From JBGQOG01 sp052113705 (GTDB taxonomy: Bacteria; Pseudomonadota; Alphaproteobacteria; Rhodobacterales; Rhodobacteraceae), in the NCBI RefSeq assembly GCF_052113705.1, contig NZ_JBGQOG010000026.1:1-46775 (forward strand): DNA of 46,775 bases, given 5' to 3'. Numbering within the stretch: position 1 is the stretch's first letter; every line of letters begins with the position of its first letter. The position numbers and the translations under genes are program-made. The notes below the pieces were generated by a model. That model searched no databases and was not told where the DNA came from. It saw only the letters and a program-made list of their open reading frames with translations. Shown here in pieces: positions 7,651 to 16,596 of this stretch.

Positions 7651-8352
7651 ATGCCAAACCCGATTGAGCTTTATTATTGGCCGACGCCCAACGGCTGGAA
7701 GGTCAGCATTGCCCTCGAGGAAATGGGCCTTCCCTATACGGTCAAGCTGGTGAACATCGGCAAGGGCGAGCAATTCGACCCGGCCTTTCTGAAATTCTCG
7801 CCCAACAACCGCATGCCCGCGATCATCGACCCCGAGGGGCCGGATGGCGCGCCGATCTCGGTCTTTGAATCCGGGGCGATCCTGCAATATCTCGCCCGCA
7901 AGAGCGGCCAGTTCTACGGCACATCCGAGCGCGACCGGGTGGCGGTGGAGGAATGGCTGATGTGGCAGATGGGCGGCGTTGGCCCGATGGCCGGTCAGGC
8001 GCACCATTTCCTGAAATACGCCCCCGCGATGGAGCCGCCGCAGGACCTTCCCTATGCCAAGGACCGCTACCGCAAGGAAGTGGCACGGCTTTATGGCGTG
8101 CTCGACCGCCGTCTGGCCGACAACGAATATGTGGCGGGGGATTTCCTCTCCATCGCCGATTTCGCCATCTGGCCCTGGGCCTACCGCTGGGAAGGGCAAC
8201 AGCAAACGCTCGAGGACAAGCCGAACCTCGCCCGCTGGCTCGATCAGATTGGCGCGCGCCCGGGCGTGCAGCGCGGCAGCGCCGTCGCCGCCGAGAGCCG
8301 CAGTGACCTGACCACCGACAAGGCCGCGCAGGCGCTCTTGTTCAAACGCTGA
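7651..8352 (+). CDS. Glutathione S-transferase, YfcG/YghU-like
   Basis: The 233-residue product has an N-terminal thioredoxin-fold glutathione-binding domain (LYYWPTPNGWKVSIALEE, then NNRMPAIID and the FESGAILQYLA segment) and an all-helical C-terminal domain. This arrangement is typical of the Nu-class YfcG/YghU disulfide-bond oxidoreductases, which act on glutathione disulfides and peroxides. In that class Thr or Asn residues near the N-terminus replace the usual catalytic Tyr, Ser or Cys, and TPNG here fits. It follows the hydrolase gene by 27 nt and ends before a strong terminator. Confidence 0.88.
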   Translation: MPNPIELYYWPTPNGWKVSIALEEMGLPYTVKLVNIGKGEQFDPAFLKFSPNNRMPAIIDPEGPDGAPISVFESGAILQYLARKSGQFYGTSERDRVAVEEWLMWQMGGVGPMAGQAHHFLKYAPAMEPPQDLPYAKDRYRKEVARLYGVLDRRLADNEYVAGDFLSIADFAIWPWAYRWEGQQQTLEDKPNLARWLDQIGARPGVQRGSAVAAESRSDLTTDKAAQALLFKR

Positions 8353-8365
8353 AGCCGAAAGCAAC

Positions 8366-8406
8366 GGGGGGCGGTTGCGGGATATGTCCGGCAACCGCCC
8401 CCTTTT
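8366..8406 (+). terminator. Rho-independent terminator after the GST gene
   Basis: GGGGGCGGTTGC (8366-8377) pairs with GCAACCGCCCCC (8391-8402), a perfect 12-bp stem, followed by TTTTC. It ends the hydrolase-GST transcript just before the convergent yciB. Confidence 0.9.
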
Positions 8407-8454
8407 CATATCCCGGAGCTTTCTTGGCCCTGTGCCTGGCCCGGTACCCGATGC

Positions 8455-9078
8455 TCAGGCCTCGGGCTCATCCCCGGCCTTTTCCTCTTCGGGCAGCGCA
8501 TATTTCTCAAAGAGTTTTGCCTGCGAAAAGAAGAACACCATCATCAGCGCGGTCAGGCCGAAGGTCTTGAAATTGACCCATGTCTGATCCGACATCGTGC
8601 GCCAGATCACCTCATTCGCCACCGCGAGGGCGAAGAAAAACCCGATCAGCCGCCGGGTCAGGATCACCCAGCCCTCGGGGCGCATCGGCAGCACTTCCTC
8701 CATCACCAGCGCCAGCCAGATCTTGCCGCGGATCAGGCCAAGGCTGAGCACGCCCGCAAACAGCAGGTAGATCATCGTCGGCTTCATCTTGAAGAACCGC
8801 TCGTCATTCAGCCAGACCGAGAGGCCGCCGAACACCACCACCAGCACCAAAGTAGCCACCTGCATCGGCGCCAGCCGCCCGGTCAGCCGCCAGAGCACCA
8901 GCGTCGCCACCACCATCAACGGGATGAACCCCGCCGTGGCGAGGATAAAGCCGGAATATTCCGTGCCGCCGATGGTGTAATGCAGGTCTTTCATCCGCGA
9001 AAAGGCGATGAAAAAGGCCAGCACCGGCCCGAATTCCAGCCCCAGTTTCAGCCAGGGATTGATCTTGCGGCCCGCCAT
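8455..9078 (-). CDS. yciB: Septation protein A / inner-membrane protein YciB
   Basis: The 207-residue protein has about five hydrophobic membrane segments and the family's conserved opening, NPWLKLGLEFGPVLAFF. It also carries the conserved segments FKMKPTMIYLLFA and LTRRLIGFFFALAVANEVIWR. YciB (IspZ) proteins influence cell-envelope integrity and septation, but no biochemical activity is settled. The C-terminus ends in an acidic tail (EEEKAGDEPEA). It is the last gene of a probable operon ftsY, small ORF, DMT exporter, yciB, with only 9 nt to the exporter. Confidence 0.92.
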   Translation of the reverse strand: MAGRKINPWLKLGLEFGPVLAFFIAFSRMKDLHYTIGGTEYSGFILATAGFIPLMVVATLVLWRLTGRLAPMQVATLVLVVVFGGLSVWLNDERFFKMKPTMIYLLFAGVLSLGLIRGKIWLALVMEEVLPMRPEGWVILTRRLIGFFFALAVANEVIWRTMSDQTWVNFKTFGLTALMMVFFFSQAKLFEKYALPEEEKAGDEPEA

Positions 9079-9087
9079 GACCTGCTC

Positions 9088-9990
9088 CTATCCTGCCAGT
9101 TTCACGATCACGGCACCCGCCGCGATCATCGTCATCAATGCCACCCGCCGCGGCCCGGTGCTTTCGCCCAGAACCAGCCAGCCGATGGCCGCCGCAAAGA
9201 CCGTTGAGGTCTCGCGCAGTACCGCCGCTTCGCCGACATGCCCCACCCGGGTCGCCAGCATGATGGCCCCAAAGCTGACATAGGCGACCAGCGCCCCCAG
9301 AAACCCCTTTTTCAACAGCGGCACAAGGTCGCTGGACGGCAGCCGCGCCATCCGGCGGGCCACGACAAAGGGCATCACCATGCCATCCACCACGAAAAAC
9401 CACGCAAGGAAGGTGAAGGGGTCGGCGGTGGCGCGGATGCCATAGGCATCATAGGTGGTGTAGATCGCCACGAAAGCCCCGGTCAGCACCGCCATGCCGA
9501 GGGCGGGCACCAGCGTGTCCCGCGCCACGGTCACATGGCGGTAGTTGTACAGGGCGAGGCCAAAGATGCCGCTGCACAGCACCGCCACCCCGGTCCATTG
9601 TCCGGCGGTGAAATGCTCGCCAAAAACCAGCCCCGAACCGATGACGGCAAAAAGCGGCCCGGTGCCGCGTACCACCGGATAGACCACCGTATAGGCACCG
9701 CGCGTATAGGCCGCAGCTTGCAGGAATTTATAGAGCGTGTGGATCACAAAGACCCCGGCAAAGATCGGCCACATATGCGGCTCGGGCCAGGGCACCACGA
9801 ACAGCGCGAAGGGCAGCGCCATCAGGAAATAGAAGATGTCGATGGCCCCGCGCATCAGCCAGGGGTCGAACCGCCCCTTTTGCAGCGCACCGAAAAACGC
9901 ATGTGCGAGCGCGGCCAGCAGCGCGAGCCCCACCGCAACCTGCCGCCCGGCATCCGTCCCCTCCAGCCCGATCAGCCAGTCGACGATCAT
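9088..9990 (-). CDS. DMT-superfamily (EamA-type) transporter
   Basis: The 300-residue protein is almost wholly hydrophobic, with about ten predicted membrane segments in two similar halves. The second half contains the VLRETSTVFAAAIGWLVLGE segment typical of EamA domains near the C-terminus. Members export amino acids or other small metabolites; the substrate here is unknown. The start follows GAAGGG at a suitable distance. It lies between the 140-residue ORF (34-nt gap) and yciB (9-nt gap) in the ftsY operon. Confidence 0.85.
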   Translation of the reverse strand: MIVDWLIGLEGTDAGRQVAVGLALLAALAHAFFGALQKGRFDPWLMRGAIDIFYFLMALPFALFVVPWPEPHMWPIFAGVFVIHTLYKFLQAAAYTRGAYTVVYPVVRGTGPLFAVIGSGLVFGEHFTAGQWTGVAVLCSGIFGLALYNYRHVTVARDTLVPALGMAVLTGAFVAIYTTYDAYGIRATADPFTFLAWFFVVDGMVMPFVVARRMARLPSSDLVPLLKKGFLGALVAYVSFGAIMLATRVGHVGEAAVLRETSTVFAAAIGWLVLGESTGPRRVALMTMIAAGAVIVKLAG

Positions 9991-10024
9991 CCCGGCGACC
10001 CTTCTGCGCGGGTCAGGCGCATCG

Positions 10025-10447
10025 TCACAGCGGCTCCGACATCATCAGGGCGGCGCGGGTGGCGGTGATCCGCGCGATCCGCTCGGTCACATCATGGCGC
10101 GCGCCGTGCAATCCCACCACCCATTCGCCCCCCTCGGGGTCCTGGGCGTAATCCTCAAGCAACACGTCGATCATCGCATCTTCCAGCATCATCCCGCGAT
10201 GCGCCCGCGCAACCGCGACGTCACAGACGCGCGGCAGGCTGTCGCCGCTCCAGCACAAACCGCCATAGCCCACCAGCTCCTCGCCATGCCAGGCGGCATA
10301 GAGCGCGCGCAGACCGCACATCTCGGGGCCCGGGCAGGCGGCATCCTCGGGGGCAAGGCGGTCATGCTCCAACAGCTCGCTCAACGCCACGGCGCCGGGC
10401 TGACGGTCCACGCAGGCCGCGATTTCGATCATGGAAGGGAGTGTCAT
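10025..10447 (-). CDS. Small protein, possibly GNAT-like acetyltransferase
   Basis: The 140-residue product is not firmly recognised. The segment YAAWHGEELVGYGGLCW followed by VCDVAVARAHRGMMLEDAMIDVLL has the layout of a GNAT beta4/beta5 region and an acetyl-CoA-binding R/Q-x-x-G-x-G/A loop, but the loop here is RAHRGMML and lacks the usual second glycine. The frame is open further upstream into ftsY. The ATG at 10447 is chosen because it lies 11 nt after the ftsY stop with GAGG in front. It is co-oriented with ftsY and the exporter. A family search would decide. Confidence 0.6.
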   Translation of the reverse strand: MTLPSMIEIAACVDRQPGAVALSELLEHDRLAPEDAACPGPEMCGLRALYAAWHGEELVGYGGLCWSGDSLPRVCDVAVARAHRGMMLEDAMIDVLLEDYAQDPEGGEWVVGLHGARHDVTERIARITATRAALMMSEPL

Positions 10448-10457
10448 GCGCAGCGCC

Positions 10458-11540
10458 TCAGACAGTTTCGGTGTCGCCAACCAGCGCGCGGGCGAATTCC
10501 GCCGGATCGAACGGGGCCAGATCGTCGATCTGCTCGCCCAGACCGATGGCATGGATCGGCAGGCCAAAGCGGTCGGCCAGCGCCACCAGCACGCCGCCAC
10601 GCGCGGTGCCGTCGAGCTTGGTCATCACCAGCCCCGAGACATCGGCCAGTTTGCGGAAGGTTTCCACCTGATTGAGCGCGTTCTGCCCGGTGGTCGCATC
10701 CAGCACGAGAAGGGTGTTGTGCGGCGCGGAAGGGTCTTTCTTGCGGATCACCCGCACGATCTTGGCCAGCTCCTCCATCAGATCCGCGCGGTTCTGCAAC
10801 CGCCCCGCCGTGTCGATCAGCAAAAGATCGGCGCCCTCCGCTTCGGCGCGGGTCATCGCGTCAAAGGCAAGGCTGGCAGGGTCCGAGCCTTCGGGGGCGG
10901 TCATCACCGGTACCCCGGCGCGCTGGCCCCAGACCTGCAATTGCTCGACCGCCGCCGCGCGGAACGTGTCGCCCGCCGCGATCACCACCGATTTCCCGGC
11001 GGCGCGGAACTGCGAGGCCAGCTTGCCGATGGTCGTGGTCTTGCCCGAGCCATTGACGCCCACCACCAGCACCACCTGCGGCTTTTTCGGATAGATCGGC
11101 AGCGGGCGCGCCACCGGCTCCATGATCCGGGTGATCTCGGCGGCCATCAGCCCCTTGATCTCGGCCACGGACAGCCTGCGCCCCATGCGGCCCTCGGCCA
11201 GATTGGCGGCAACGCGCAGCGCGGTCTCCACCCCCATGTCGGATTGGATCAACAGCTCTTCCAGCCGCTCGAGCATCGCATCGTCGAGCACGCGGCGCGG
11301 CGCCTCAGCCTGCGGCGCGGCCTCGCGGCCCAGAAGGCGGCCCAAAAGCCCCGGCCGCGCGGCATCAGCCGCAGGCTCCGCGACCGGCGCCGGTGTCGCC
11401 AGCGACACGGCAGCGGTCCCGGGCCGTGCGGAAGGCGCCTCCTGCGGCGTCTCCGCTTCCGAGACGATGGCGGTCAGCCCCTCGTCCAGACGGCTGGAAG
11501 AGCGGGTCAAACGCGACTTGAGCTTGTTGAAAAATGACAT
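10458..11540 (-). CDS. ftsY: Signal recognition particle receptor FtsY
   Basis: The 360-residue SRP-receptor GTPase docks ribosome-SRP complexes at the membrane for co-translational insertion. After a short Ala/Pro-rich N-terminal region comes the N helical bundle and then the G domain with GVNGSGKTTT (about 161), LLIDTAGRLQN (about 241) and TKLDGTARGG (about 307). The start at ATG 11540 (MSFFNKLKSRL) is preferred over an upstream GTG because AAAGG lies 8 nt before it. The N-terminal A domain is short (about 80 residues) compared with E. coli, as usual in alphaproteobacteria. Confidence 0.95.
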   Translation of the reverse strand: MSFFNKLKSRLTRSSSRLDEGLTAIVSEAETPQEAPSARPGTAAVSLATPAPVAEPAADAARPGLLGRLLGREAAPQAEAPRRVLDDAMLERLEELLIQSDMGVETALRVAANLAEGRMGRRLSVAEIKGLMAAEITRIMEPVARPLPIYPKKPQVVLVVGVNGSGKTTTIGKLASQFRAAGKSVVIAAGDTFRAAAVEQLQVWGQRAGVPVMTAPEGSDPASLAFDAMTRAEAEGADLLLIDTAGRLQNRADLMEELAKIVRVIRKKDPSAPHNTLLVLDATTGQNALNQVETFRKLADVSGLVMTKLDGTARGGVLVALADRFGLPIHAIGLGEQIDDLAPFDPAEFARALVGDTETV

Positions 11541-11723
11541 ATCCGGCCTTTTCACTGCACCCGATCCACCTAGTCAATTTGCGCCGATGATGAAAGGATA
11601 AACCCGAATTTTCACGCGACTTTGCCGCGCGCCGCGCTTTGGCCGCATTTTATCGCAACTCTGATCCGGGCCACGGATGTGGCCGCCCCTGCTGCCCGAA
11701 AACCCCGCGAGAGGGATTGCCCG

Positions 11724-12857
11724 ATGATTTCCCTGCCGTTTCCGCGCCTTGCCAGCCTGCGCGGCCTGCTCCGGCGCCCCGCGCCGATCCGGCTCTTTGC
11801 GGGGGTGACGCTGGCCCCGATTCCCCTCTTGCTGGCAGCCGGGTTCTGGGGCGGCGGCTTTGCGCTGGCGGCTTTTCTCTACATCGCGGTGTTTCTGGCG
11901 CTTTTTGACCATCTGGCGGGCGCCGCCCTGCCCGACGCGCCGGAGGGGGCCGAGTTTCCCGCCGCCGACCGGCTGTCGGTCACACTGGCGCTCGTGCATT
12001 TCCCGCTGTTGGTGCTGGGTGTGGCGGCGCTTTCGGGCGCGACGGGCCTTGGCTGGGGCAGCCGTGTGCTGATTTTCCTCAGCTATGGCCTCTTCTTCGG
12101 TCAGGTCTCGAATTCCAACGCGCATGAGCTGATCCACCGCAGCAGCCGGGGCCTGCAACGGCTGGGTGCCGCGGTCTATACCTCGCTGCTCTTTGGCCAT
12201 CACAGCTCGGCGCACCGGCTGGTGCATCACCGCTTTGTCGCCACCGATGACGATCCGAATTCCGCCGCCCTGGGCGAGAGTTTCTATGCCTTTGCGCCCC
12301 GCGCCTGGCGCGGCAGTTTCACCGCGGGCTATGAGATGGAGGCCGCGCTGCGCCGCCGGATCACCCCGCATGAGGGCCGCTTTGGCCGCCGGATGCGCGG
12401 GCATCTGCGCCGGGTGAACCCCTATCTCTTCTATGTCACCGGCGCGGTGGCGGTGCTGGCGGCGGCCACGCTCGGCTTTGGCGCGGGCGGCCTCGTGGCG
12501 CTCATCGCGCTGGCGGGCTATGCGCAGATGCAGCTGCTCTTGTCGGATTATGTGCAGCATTACGGGTTGCGCCGCCGCGATCTGGGGATGGGCCAGCATG
12601 AACCCGTCGGCCCCGCGCACAGCTGGGACGCGCCGCAACCCGCCAGCAGCCTGTGGATGCTGAACGCCCCCCGGCATGGCGATCACCACGCGCATCCCGC
12701 CCGCCCCTATCCGGCGCTGCGTCTGCGGGCAGAGGCCGGCCCCTGCCCCACCCTGCCCTATTCCTTGCCGGTCATGGCGACGCTGGCGCTGTTCCCCCGG
12801 CTGTTCCGCCGGGTCATGGCCCCGCGTCTGGCCGCGCTGCGCCCCACAGGAAGGTGA
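11724..12857 (+). CDS. alkB: AlkB-type membrane alkane/fatty-acid hydroxylase
   Basis: The 377-residue di-iron membrane monooxygenase has all the histidine motifs of AlkB. These are HELIHR, the second cluster HRLVHHRFVATDDDP (AlkB consensus HHxxVxTPEDPASA), the YVQHYGL motif and the third cluster RHGDHHAHP. Several hydrophobic helices flank them. AlkB enzymes omega-hydroxylate alkanes or related chains using electrons from rubredoxin. No rubredoxin or reductase gene is in this window, so the electron donor and true substrate are unknown. The start at 11724 has GAGGGA in front; the open frame extends upstream without similarity. It is divergent from ftsY. Confidence 0.88.
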   Translation: MISLPFPRLASLRGLLRRPAPIRLFAGVTLAPIPLLLAAGFWGGGFALAAFLYIAVFLALFDHLAGAALPDAPEGAEFPAADRLSVTLALVHFPLLVLGVAALSGATGLGWGSRVLIFLSYGLFFGQVSNSNAHELIHRSSRGLQRLGAAVYTSLLFGHHSSAHRLVHHRFVATDDDPNSAALGESFYAFAPRAWRGSFTAGYEMEAALRRRITPHEGRFGRRMRGHLRRVNPYLFYVTGAVAVLAAATLGFGAGGLVALIALAGYAQMQLLLSDYVQHYGLRRRDLGMGQHEPVGPAHSWDAPQPASSLWMLNAPRHGDHHAHPARPYPALRLRAEAGPCPTLPYSLPVMATLALFPRLFRRVMAPRLAALRPTGR

Positions 12858-13051
12858 GCGCTGCGCATGAGACCCCGCCTGCCGCCGCCCTTCCGGGGCC
12901 CTCTCGGGACCGGAGCCCGCAAATCTCCGCCGATCAAAGCCCCGCCCGCGGCAGACACGCGCAGATGTGAGTGCAATTGTAACGGATGCCCTTTTCTCTC
13001 AGCGCGGCTTCTGGCAGGGTCGCGCAGCGCCCGCTTAACCGAGGACTAACC

Positions 13052-13465
13052 ATGCGTCTTTCCGTCATCCTGCCGCTTTGCCTTGGTGCGACACTGGCGA
13101 TTTCCGCCGCTGCCGCTTCCGCTGACAAAACGCTGAACGAGCAGGAATTCGACGCCCGCACCCTGGGGCGGACGATCACCTATTCCGCCGATGGCGACGT
13201 GTACGGCATGGAGCAATATCTGCCCGGGCACAAAGTCCTGTGGTCCTTTGCCGACGGCGATTGCCAGCCGGGCACCTGGTTCGAGAATGCGGGCCAGATC
13301 TGTTTCGACTACGGTCCCGACATGGCGCTGCAATGCTGGAAATTCCTCGACACCGCCGAAGGGTTGCGCGCGCAATATCAGGGCGATGAGCAGAACCAGC
13401 CGCTCGCCACGCTGACCGAAAGCACCGAGCCGTTGCAGTGCAATGGCCCGGATGTGGGCGTGTGA
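13052..13465 (+). CDS. Small secreted protein with four cysteines
   Basis: The 137-residue product starts with a clear Sec signal peptide (MRLSVILPLCLGATLAISAAAASA, cleavage likely after ASA). The mature part of about 113 residues contains DCQPGTW, QICFDYG, LQCWKF and LQCNG. Its four cysteines could form two disulfides in the periplasm. The pattern of a YSADGDVYGMEQY strand followed by a tryptophan- and cysteine-bearing beta region resembles small periplasmic alphaproteobacterial proteins of unknown function. I do not assign a family. The start is fixed by GAGGAC and the signal peptide; the frame opens 66 nt further upstream. Confidence 0.8.
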   Translation: MRLSVILPLCLGATLAISAAAASADKTLNEQEFDARTLGRTITYSADGDVYGMEQYLPGHKVLWSFADGDCQPGTWFENAGQICFDYGPDMALQCWKFLDTAEGLRAQYQGDEQNQPLATLTESTEPLQCNGPDVGV

Positions 13466-13570
13466 GCGGCAGGCCAGCCGCCCGCGTCCTGCCGCAACGC
13501 TGATCTGAGCTGAAACCGCAAAGATCCGGGGGCGCCTGCCGCCCCGCAGTGCTTCAGTACGCCGACCGCT

Positions 13571-15148
13571 TCAGAACAAAGACCCCTGTTCCCCCGGGCT
13601 GACGGGCGGTATCGGCTTGGGTTTGGCCACCGGTTTCGCGGCTTTCGGAGCTTGCGGGGCGGGGGCAGCCTGCGGTGCGGGCGGCACCGGCGCGCCGCCG
13701 CTCTGCGGCACCACCGCCACCCGGCCATCGTGGAACTCAATCTCCAGCGAGGGGGCCACTGCCGCCACCTCTGCCCCGGTCACCAGCCCCTGCGCGCCCC
13801 GCACCACGGCAAAGCCACGCGAGAGGGTCTCGCGGTAGCCCAAGGTCAGCCGCATCCGCTCAAGCCGTTGCAGACGTTCAGACAATTGATCCAGCCGCGC
13901 GCGGGGGGCGGCTGCAAGACGCTCCGCCATCGTGGTCAGCGCGGTGCGATCCTTGAGGTTTTGCCGCCCGGCTTCCGCCCGCAACCGCAAAAGCGCCTGC
14001 CCCATGCGGCCATGCCGCTCGGTCAGCCGCCGACGCTCTTCCGCCAGAAACCGCCGCAAGAGATCGGGCCGCACCAGCGCCGCCACCGGCGCGAATTGCG
14101 CGCGTTTGCGGTGGGTGAGGCCACGCAGTGCCGGGTCGAGCCGCTCGGCAAACAGATCGAAGCGTTGCCGCGCCGGATCGGTCAGCGCCTGCGGCCGCCC
14201 CAACCCGCGCGCGAGATCGGCGAGCCGTTGCCGCCGCTGATCACCCCGCGCCTGCACCGCGCGGCTGATCCGTGCGCCGCCCTCGGCCAAACGTGCCAGC
14301 AATTCCATCCGCACAGGCACCGCCATTTCCGCCGCCGCCGTCGGGGTGGGCGCGCGCAGGTCAGAGGCGAAATCGATCAGCGTCGTGTCCGTTTCATGCC
14401 CCACGGCGGAAATCAGCGGAATCCGGCTCTCTGCCGCCGCCCGCACCACGATCTCTTCGTTGAACCCCCAAAGGTCTTCGAGACTGCCGCCGCCGCGCGC
14501 GACGATCAACAGATCGGGGCGCGGGATGCGTCCGCCGGCCGGCAGCGCGTTAAAGCCGCGAATGGCCGCCGCCACCTCGGGCGCGCAGGCCTGGCCCTGC
14601 ACCGCGACCGGCCAGATCAGCACGTGCCGGGGAAAACGGTCGCGCAAGCGGTGCAGAATATCGCGGATCACCGCGCCGCTGGGCGAGGTGATCACCCCGA
14701 TCACCCCCGGCAGATAGGGGATCGGCTGCTTGCGCCCCGCCTCAAACAGCCCCTCGGCCATCAGCATCTGCCGCCGCTTTTCCAGCATCGCCATCAACGC
14801 GCCCGCCCCGGCGGGTTCGACATTATCGACGATCAGCTGATATTTTGACTGCCCGGGAAAGGTGGTCAGCTTGCCGGTGGCAATAACCTCCATCCCCTCC
14901 TCGGGGCGCTGGGTCATTTTCGCCACCTGCCCCTTCCACGAAACGGCGGCGATGACCGAACGGTCATCCTTGAGGTCGAAATAGAGATGCCCCGAGCCGG
15001 GACGCGAGACGCGCCCCACCTCGCCGCGCACCCGCACGCGGGAAAACTCGCCCTCGATCACCCGCTTCACCGCGCCGGAGATTTCGGAAACCGTCAGCTC
15101 GGGCGTGTTGCCGCCGGGGGCCGGGGTGTCGTCTTCGAACATATCCAT
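13571..15148 (-). CDS. xseA: Exodeoxyribonuclease VII large subunit XseA
   Basis: The 525-residue large subunit of exonuclease VII degrades single-stranded DNA in both directions. It has an N-terminal OB-fold (about residues 15-115, VRVRGEVGRVSRPGSGHLYFDLKD-type), the catalytic domain with GVITSPSGAVIRDIL, LIVARGGGSLEDLWGFNEE and SAVGHETDTTLIDF, then a long helical region that forms the coiled-coil stalk. The last 50 residues are Pro/Ala-rich (PPAPQAAPAPQAPKAAKP) and probably disordered, longer than in E. coli. The small subunit xseB is not in the window. It diverges from purD across 81 nt. Confidence 0.95.
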   Translation of the reverse strand: MDMFEDDTPAPGGNTPELTVSEISGAVKRVIEGEFSRVRVRGEVGRVSRPGSGHLYFDLKDDRSVIAAVSWKGQVAKMTQRPEEGMEVIATGKLTTFPGQSKYQLIVDNVEPAGAGALMAMLEKRRQMLMAEGLFEAGRKQPIPYLPGVIGVITSPSGAVIRDILHRLRDRFPRHVLIWPVAVQGQACAPEVAAAIRGFNALPAGGRIPRPDLLIVARGGGSLEDLWGFNEEIVVRAAAESRIPLISAVGHETDTTLIDFASDLRAPTPTAAAEMAVPVRMELLARLAEGGARISRAVQARGDQRRQRLADLARGLGRPQALTDPARQRFDLFAERLDPALRGLTHRKRAQFAPVAALVRPDLLRRFLAEERRRLTERHGRMGQALLRLRAEAGRQNLKDRTALTTMAERLAAAPRARLDQLSERLQRLERMRLTLGYRETLSRGFAVVRGAQGLVTGAEVAAVAPSLEIEFHDGRVAVVPQSGGAPVPPAPQAAPAPQAPKAAKPVAKPKPIPPVSPGEQGSLF

Positions 15149-15229
15149 GCGGGCGGCGCCTTATGTGTGCTTGTCTCGATCCTCCCCAGACCTTAGAACG
15201 CGGGCGAGCGAAGGCCAAGAGAGGGCGCG

Positions 15230-16492
15230 ATGAACATTCTGGTACTCGGCAGCGGCGGGCGCGAACATGCGCTGGCCTGGGCGATCAAGCAAAACCCGAA
15301 ATGCGACCGTCTGATCGTGGCCCCCGGCAATGCCGGAATCGCGGCGCTGGCCGAATGCGCCGATATCGACATCTTCTCCGGCAGCGAAGTGGTCAGCTTC
15401 TGCGAGGAAAATGCCATTGATTTCGTGGTGGTCGGCCCCGAGGCACCTTTGGCCGTCGGCATTGCCGATGATCTGCGCGCGGCGGGCATCCTGACCTTTG
15501 GCCCTTCGGCCGCCGCCGCCCGGCTGGAGGCCTCGAAAGCCTTCACCAAAGAGATTTGCGACGCCTGCAACGCCCCCACCGCAGGCTATGCGCGCTTTAC
15601 CGAAGCCGCCCCGGCCAAGGCCTATATTGAGGCCAACGGCGCGCCGATCGTGATCAAGGCCGATGGTCTGGCCGCAGGCAAAGGCGTGATCGTGGCGATG
15701 ACGCTGGAAGAGGCGCTCTCGGGCATCGACGATATGTTCGGCGGTGAATTCGGCGACGCCGGTGCGGAGGTGGTGATCGAGGAGTTCATGGAGGGCGAAG
15801 AGGCCAGCTTCTTCATCCTCTCCGACGGGGTGAACATCCTGCCCGTCGGCACGGCGCAGGACCACAAACGGGTGGGAGACGGCGACACCGGCCCGAACAC
15901 CGGCGGCATGGGCGCCTATTCCCCCGCCCCGGTGCTGACCGATGCCATCGCGCAGGCGGCGCTGGATGAGATCGTGCTGCCGACGGTGCGCGAAATGGCA
16001 CGGCGCGGCACCCCGTTTCAGGGCGTGCTCTATGCCGGGCTGATGATCAAGGACGGCAAAGCGCGGCTGGTGGAATATAACGTCCGCTTTGGCGACCCGG
16101 AATGTCAGGCGCTGATGATGCGGATGGGCGCGCAGGCGCTCGACGTGCTCTTGGCCTGCGCACGGGGAGAATTGGACAAGGCGCAGGTGAACTGGGCCGA
16201 TGACCATGCCCTTTCGGTGGTGATGGCGGCCAATGGCTATCCCGGCGCCTATGCCAAGGGCAGCGAGATCAAAGGACTGGCTGCCCTGCCCGAGGACAGC
16301 ATGAACATGGTGTTCCACGCGGGCACCAAAGCGGCAGAGGGCAGGATTCTCTCGAATGGCGGCAGGGTGCTGAACATCACCGCCCGTGGCGCCACGATCG
16401 AGGAAGCCCGCGCCCGCGCCTATGCCATGGTCGATCAGATCGACTGGCCCGAGGGTTTTTGCCGCCGCGACATCGGCTGGCGCGCGCTCTAA
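15230..16492 (+). CDS. purD: Phosphoribosylamine-glycine ligase PurD
   Basis: The 420-residue ATP-grasp enzyme joins glycine to phosphoribosylamine in step two of purine synthesis. Visible are the N-terminal MNILVLGSGGREHALAW, APGNAGIA, the ATP-grasp segments PIVIKADGLAAGKGV and EEFMEGEEASFF, the DHKRVGDGDTGPNTGGMGAY signature and EYNVRFGDPECQ. Length is normal for the family. It is transcribed toward purA, but the hairpin at 16507-16533 suggests separate transcripts. Confidence 0.97.
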   Translation: MNILVLGSGGREHALAWAIKQNPKCDRLIVAPGNAGIAALAECADIDIFSGSEVVSFCEENAIDFVVVGPEAPLAVGIADDLRAAGILTFGPSAAAARLEASKAFTKEICDACNAPTAGYARFTEAAPAKAYIEANGAPIVIKADGLAAGKGVIVAMTLEEALSGIDDMFGGEFGDAGAEVVIEEFMEGEEASFFILSDGVNILPVGTAQDHKRVGDGDTGPNTGGMGAYSPAPVLTDAIAQAALDEIVLPTVREMARRGTPFQGVLYAGLMIKDGKARLVEYNVRFGDPECQALMMRMGAQALDVLLACARGELDKAQVNWADDHALSVVMAANGYPGAYAKGSEIKGLAALPEDSMNMVFHAGTKAAEGRILSNGGRVLNITARGATIEEARARAYAMVDQIDWPEGFCRRDIGWRAL

Positions 16493-16506
16493 GTGACATT
16501 CGCAAG

Positions 16507-16533
16507 ACTGCGCCCGGGATTTGGCGCAGTTTT
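16507..16533 (+). terminator. Probable terminator after purD
   Basis: ACTGCGCC (16507-16514) pairs with GGCGCAGT (16523-16530), an 8-bp stem, followed by TTTC. It lies 15 nt past the purD stop and upstream of purA. Confidence 0.7.
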
Positions 16534-16596
16534 CGGTTCCCCCGCCCCCCGCATCCCGCTATAGCAGGCGCGGTTTTCAGACCTGAGGAGATGAAT

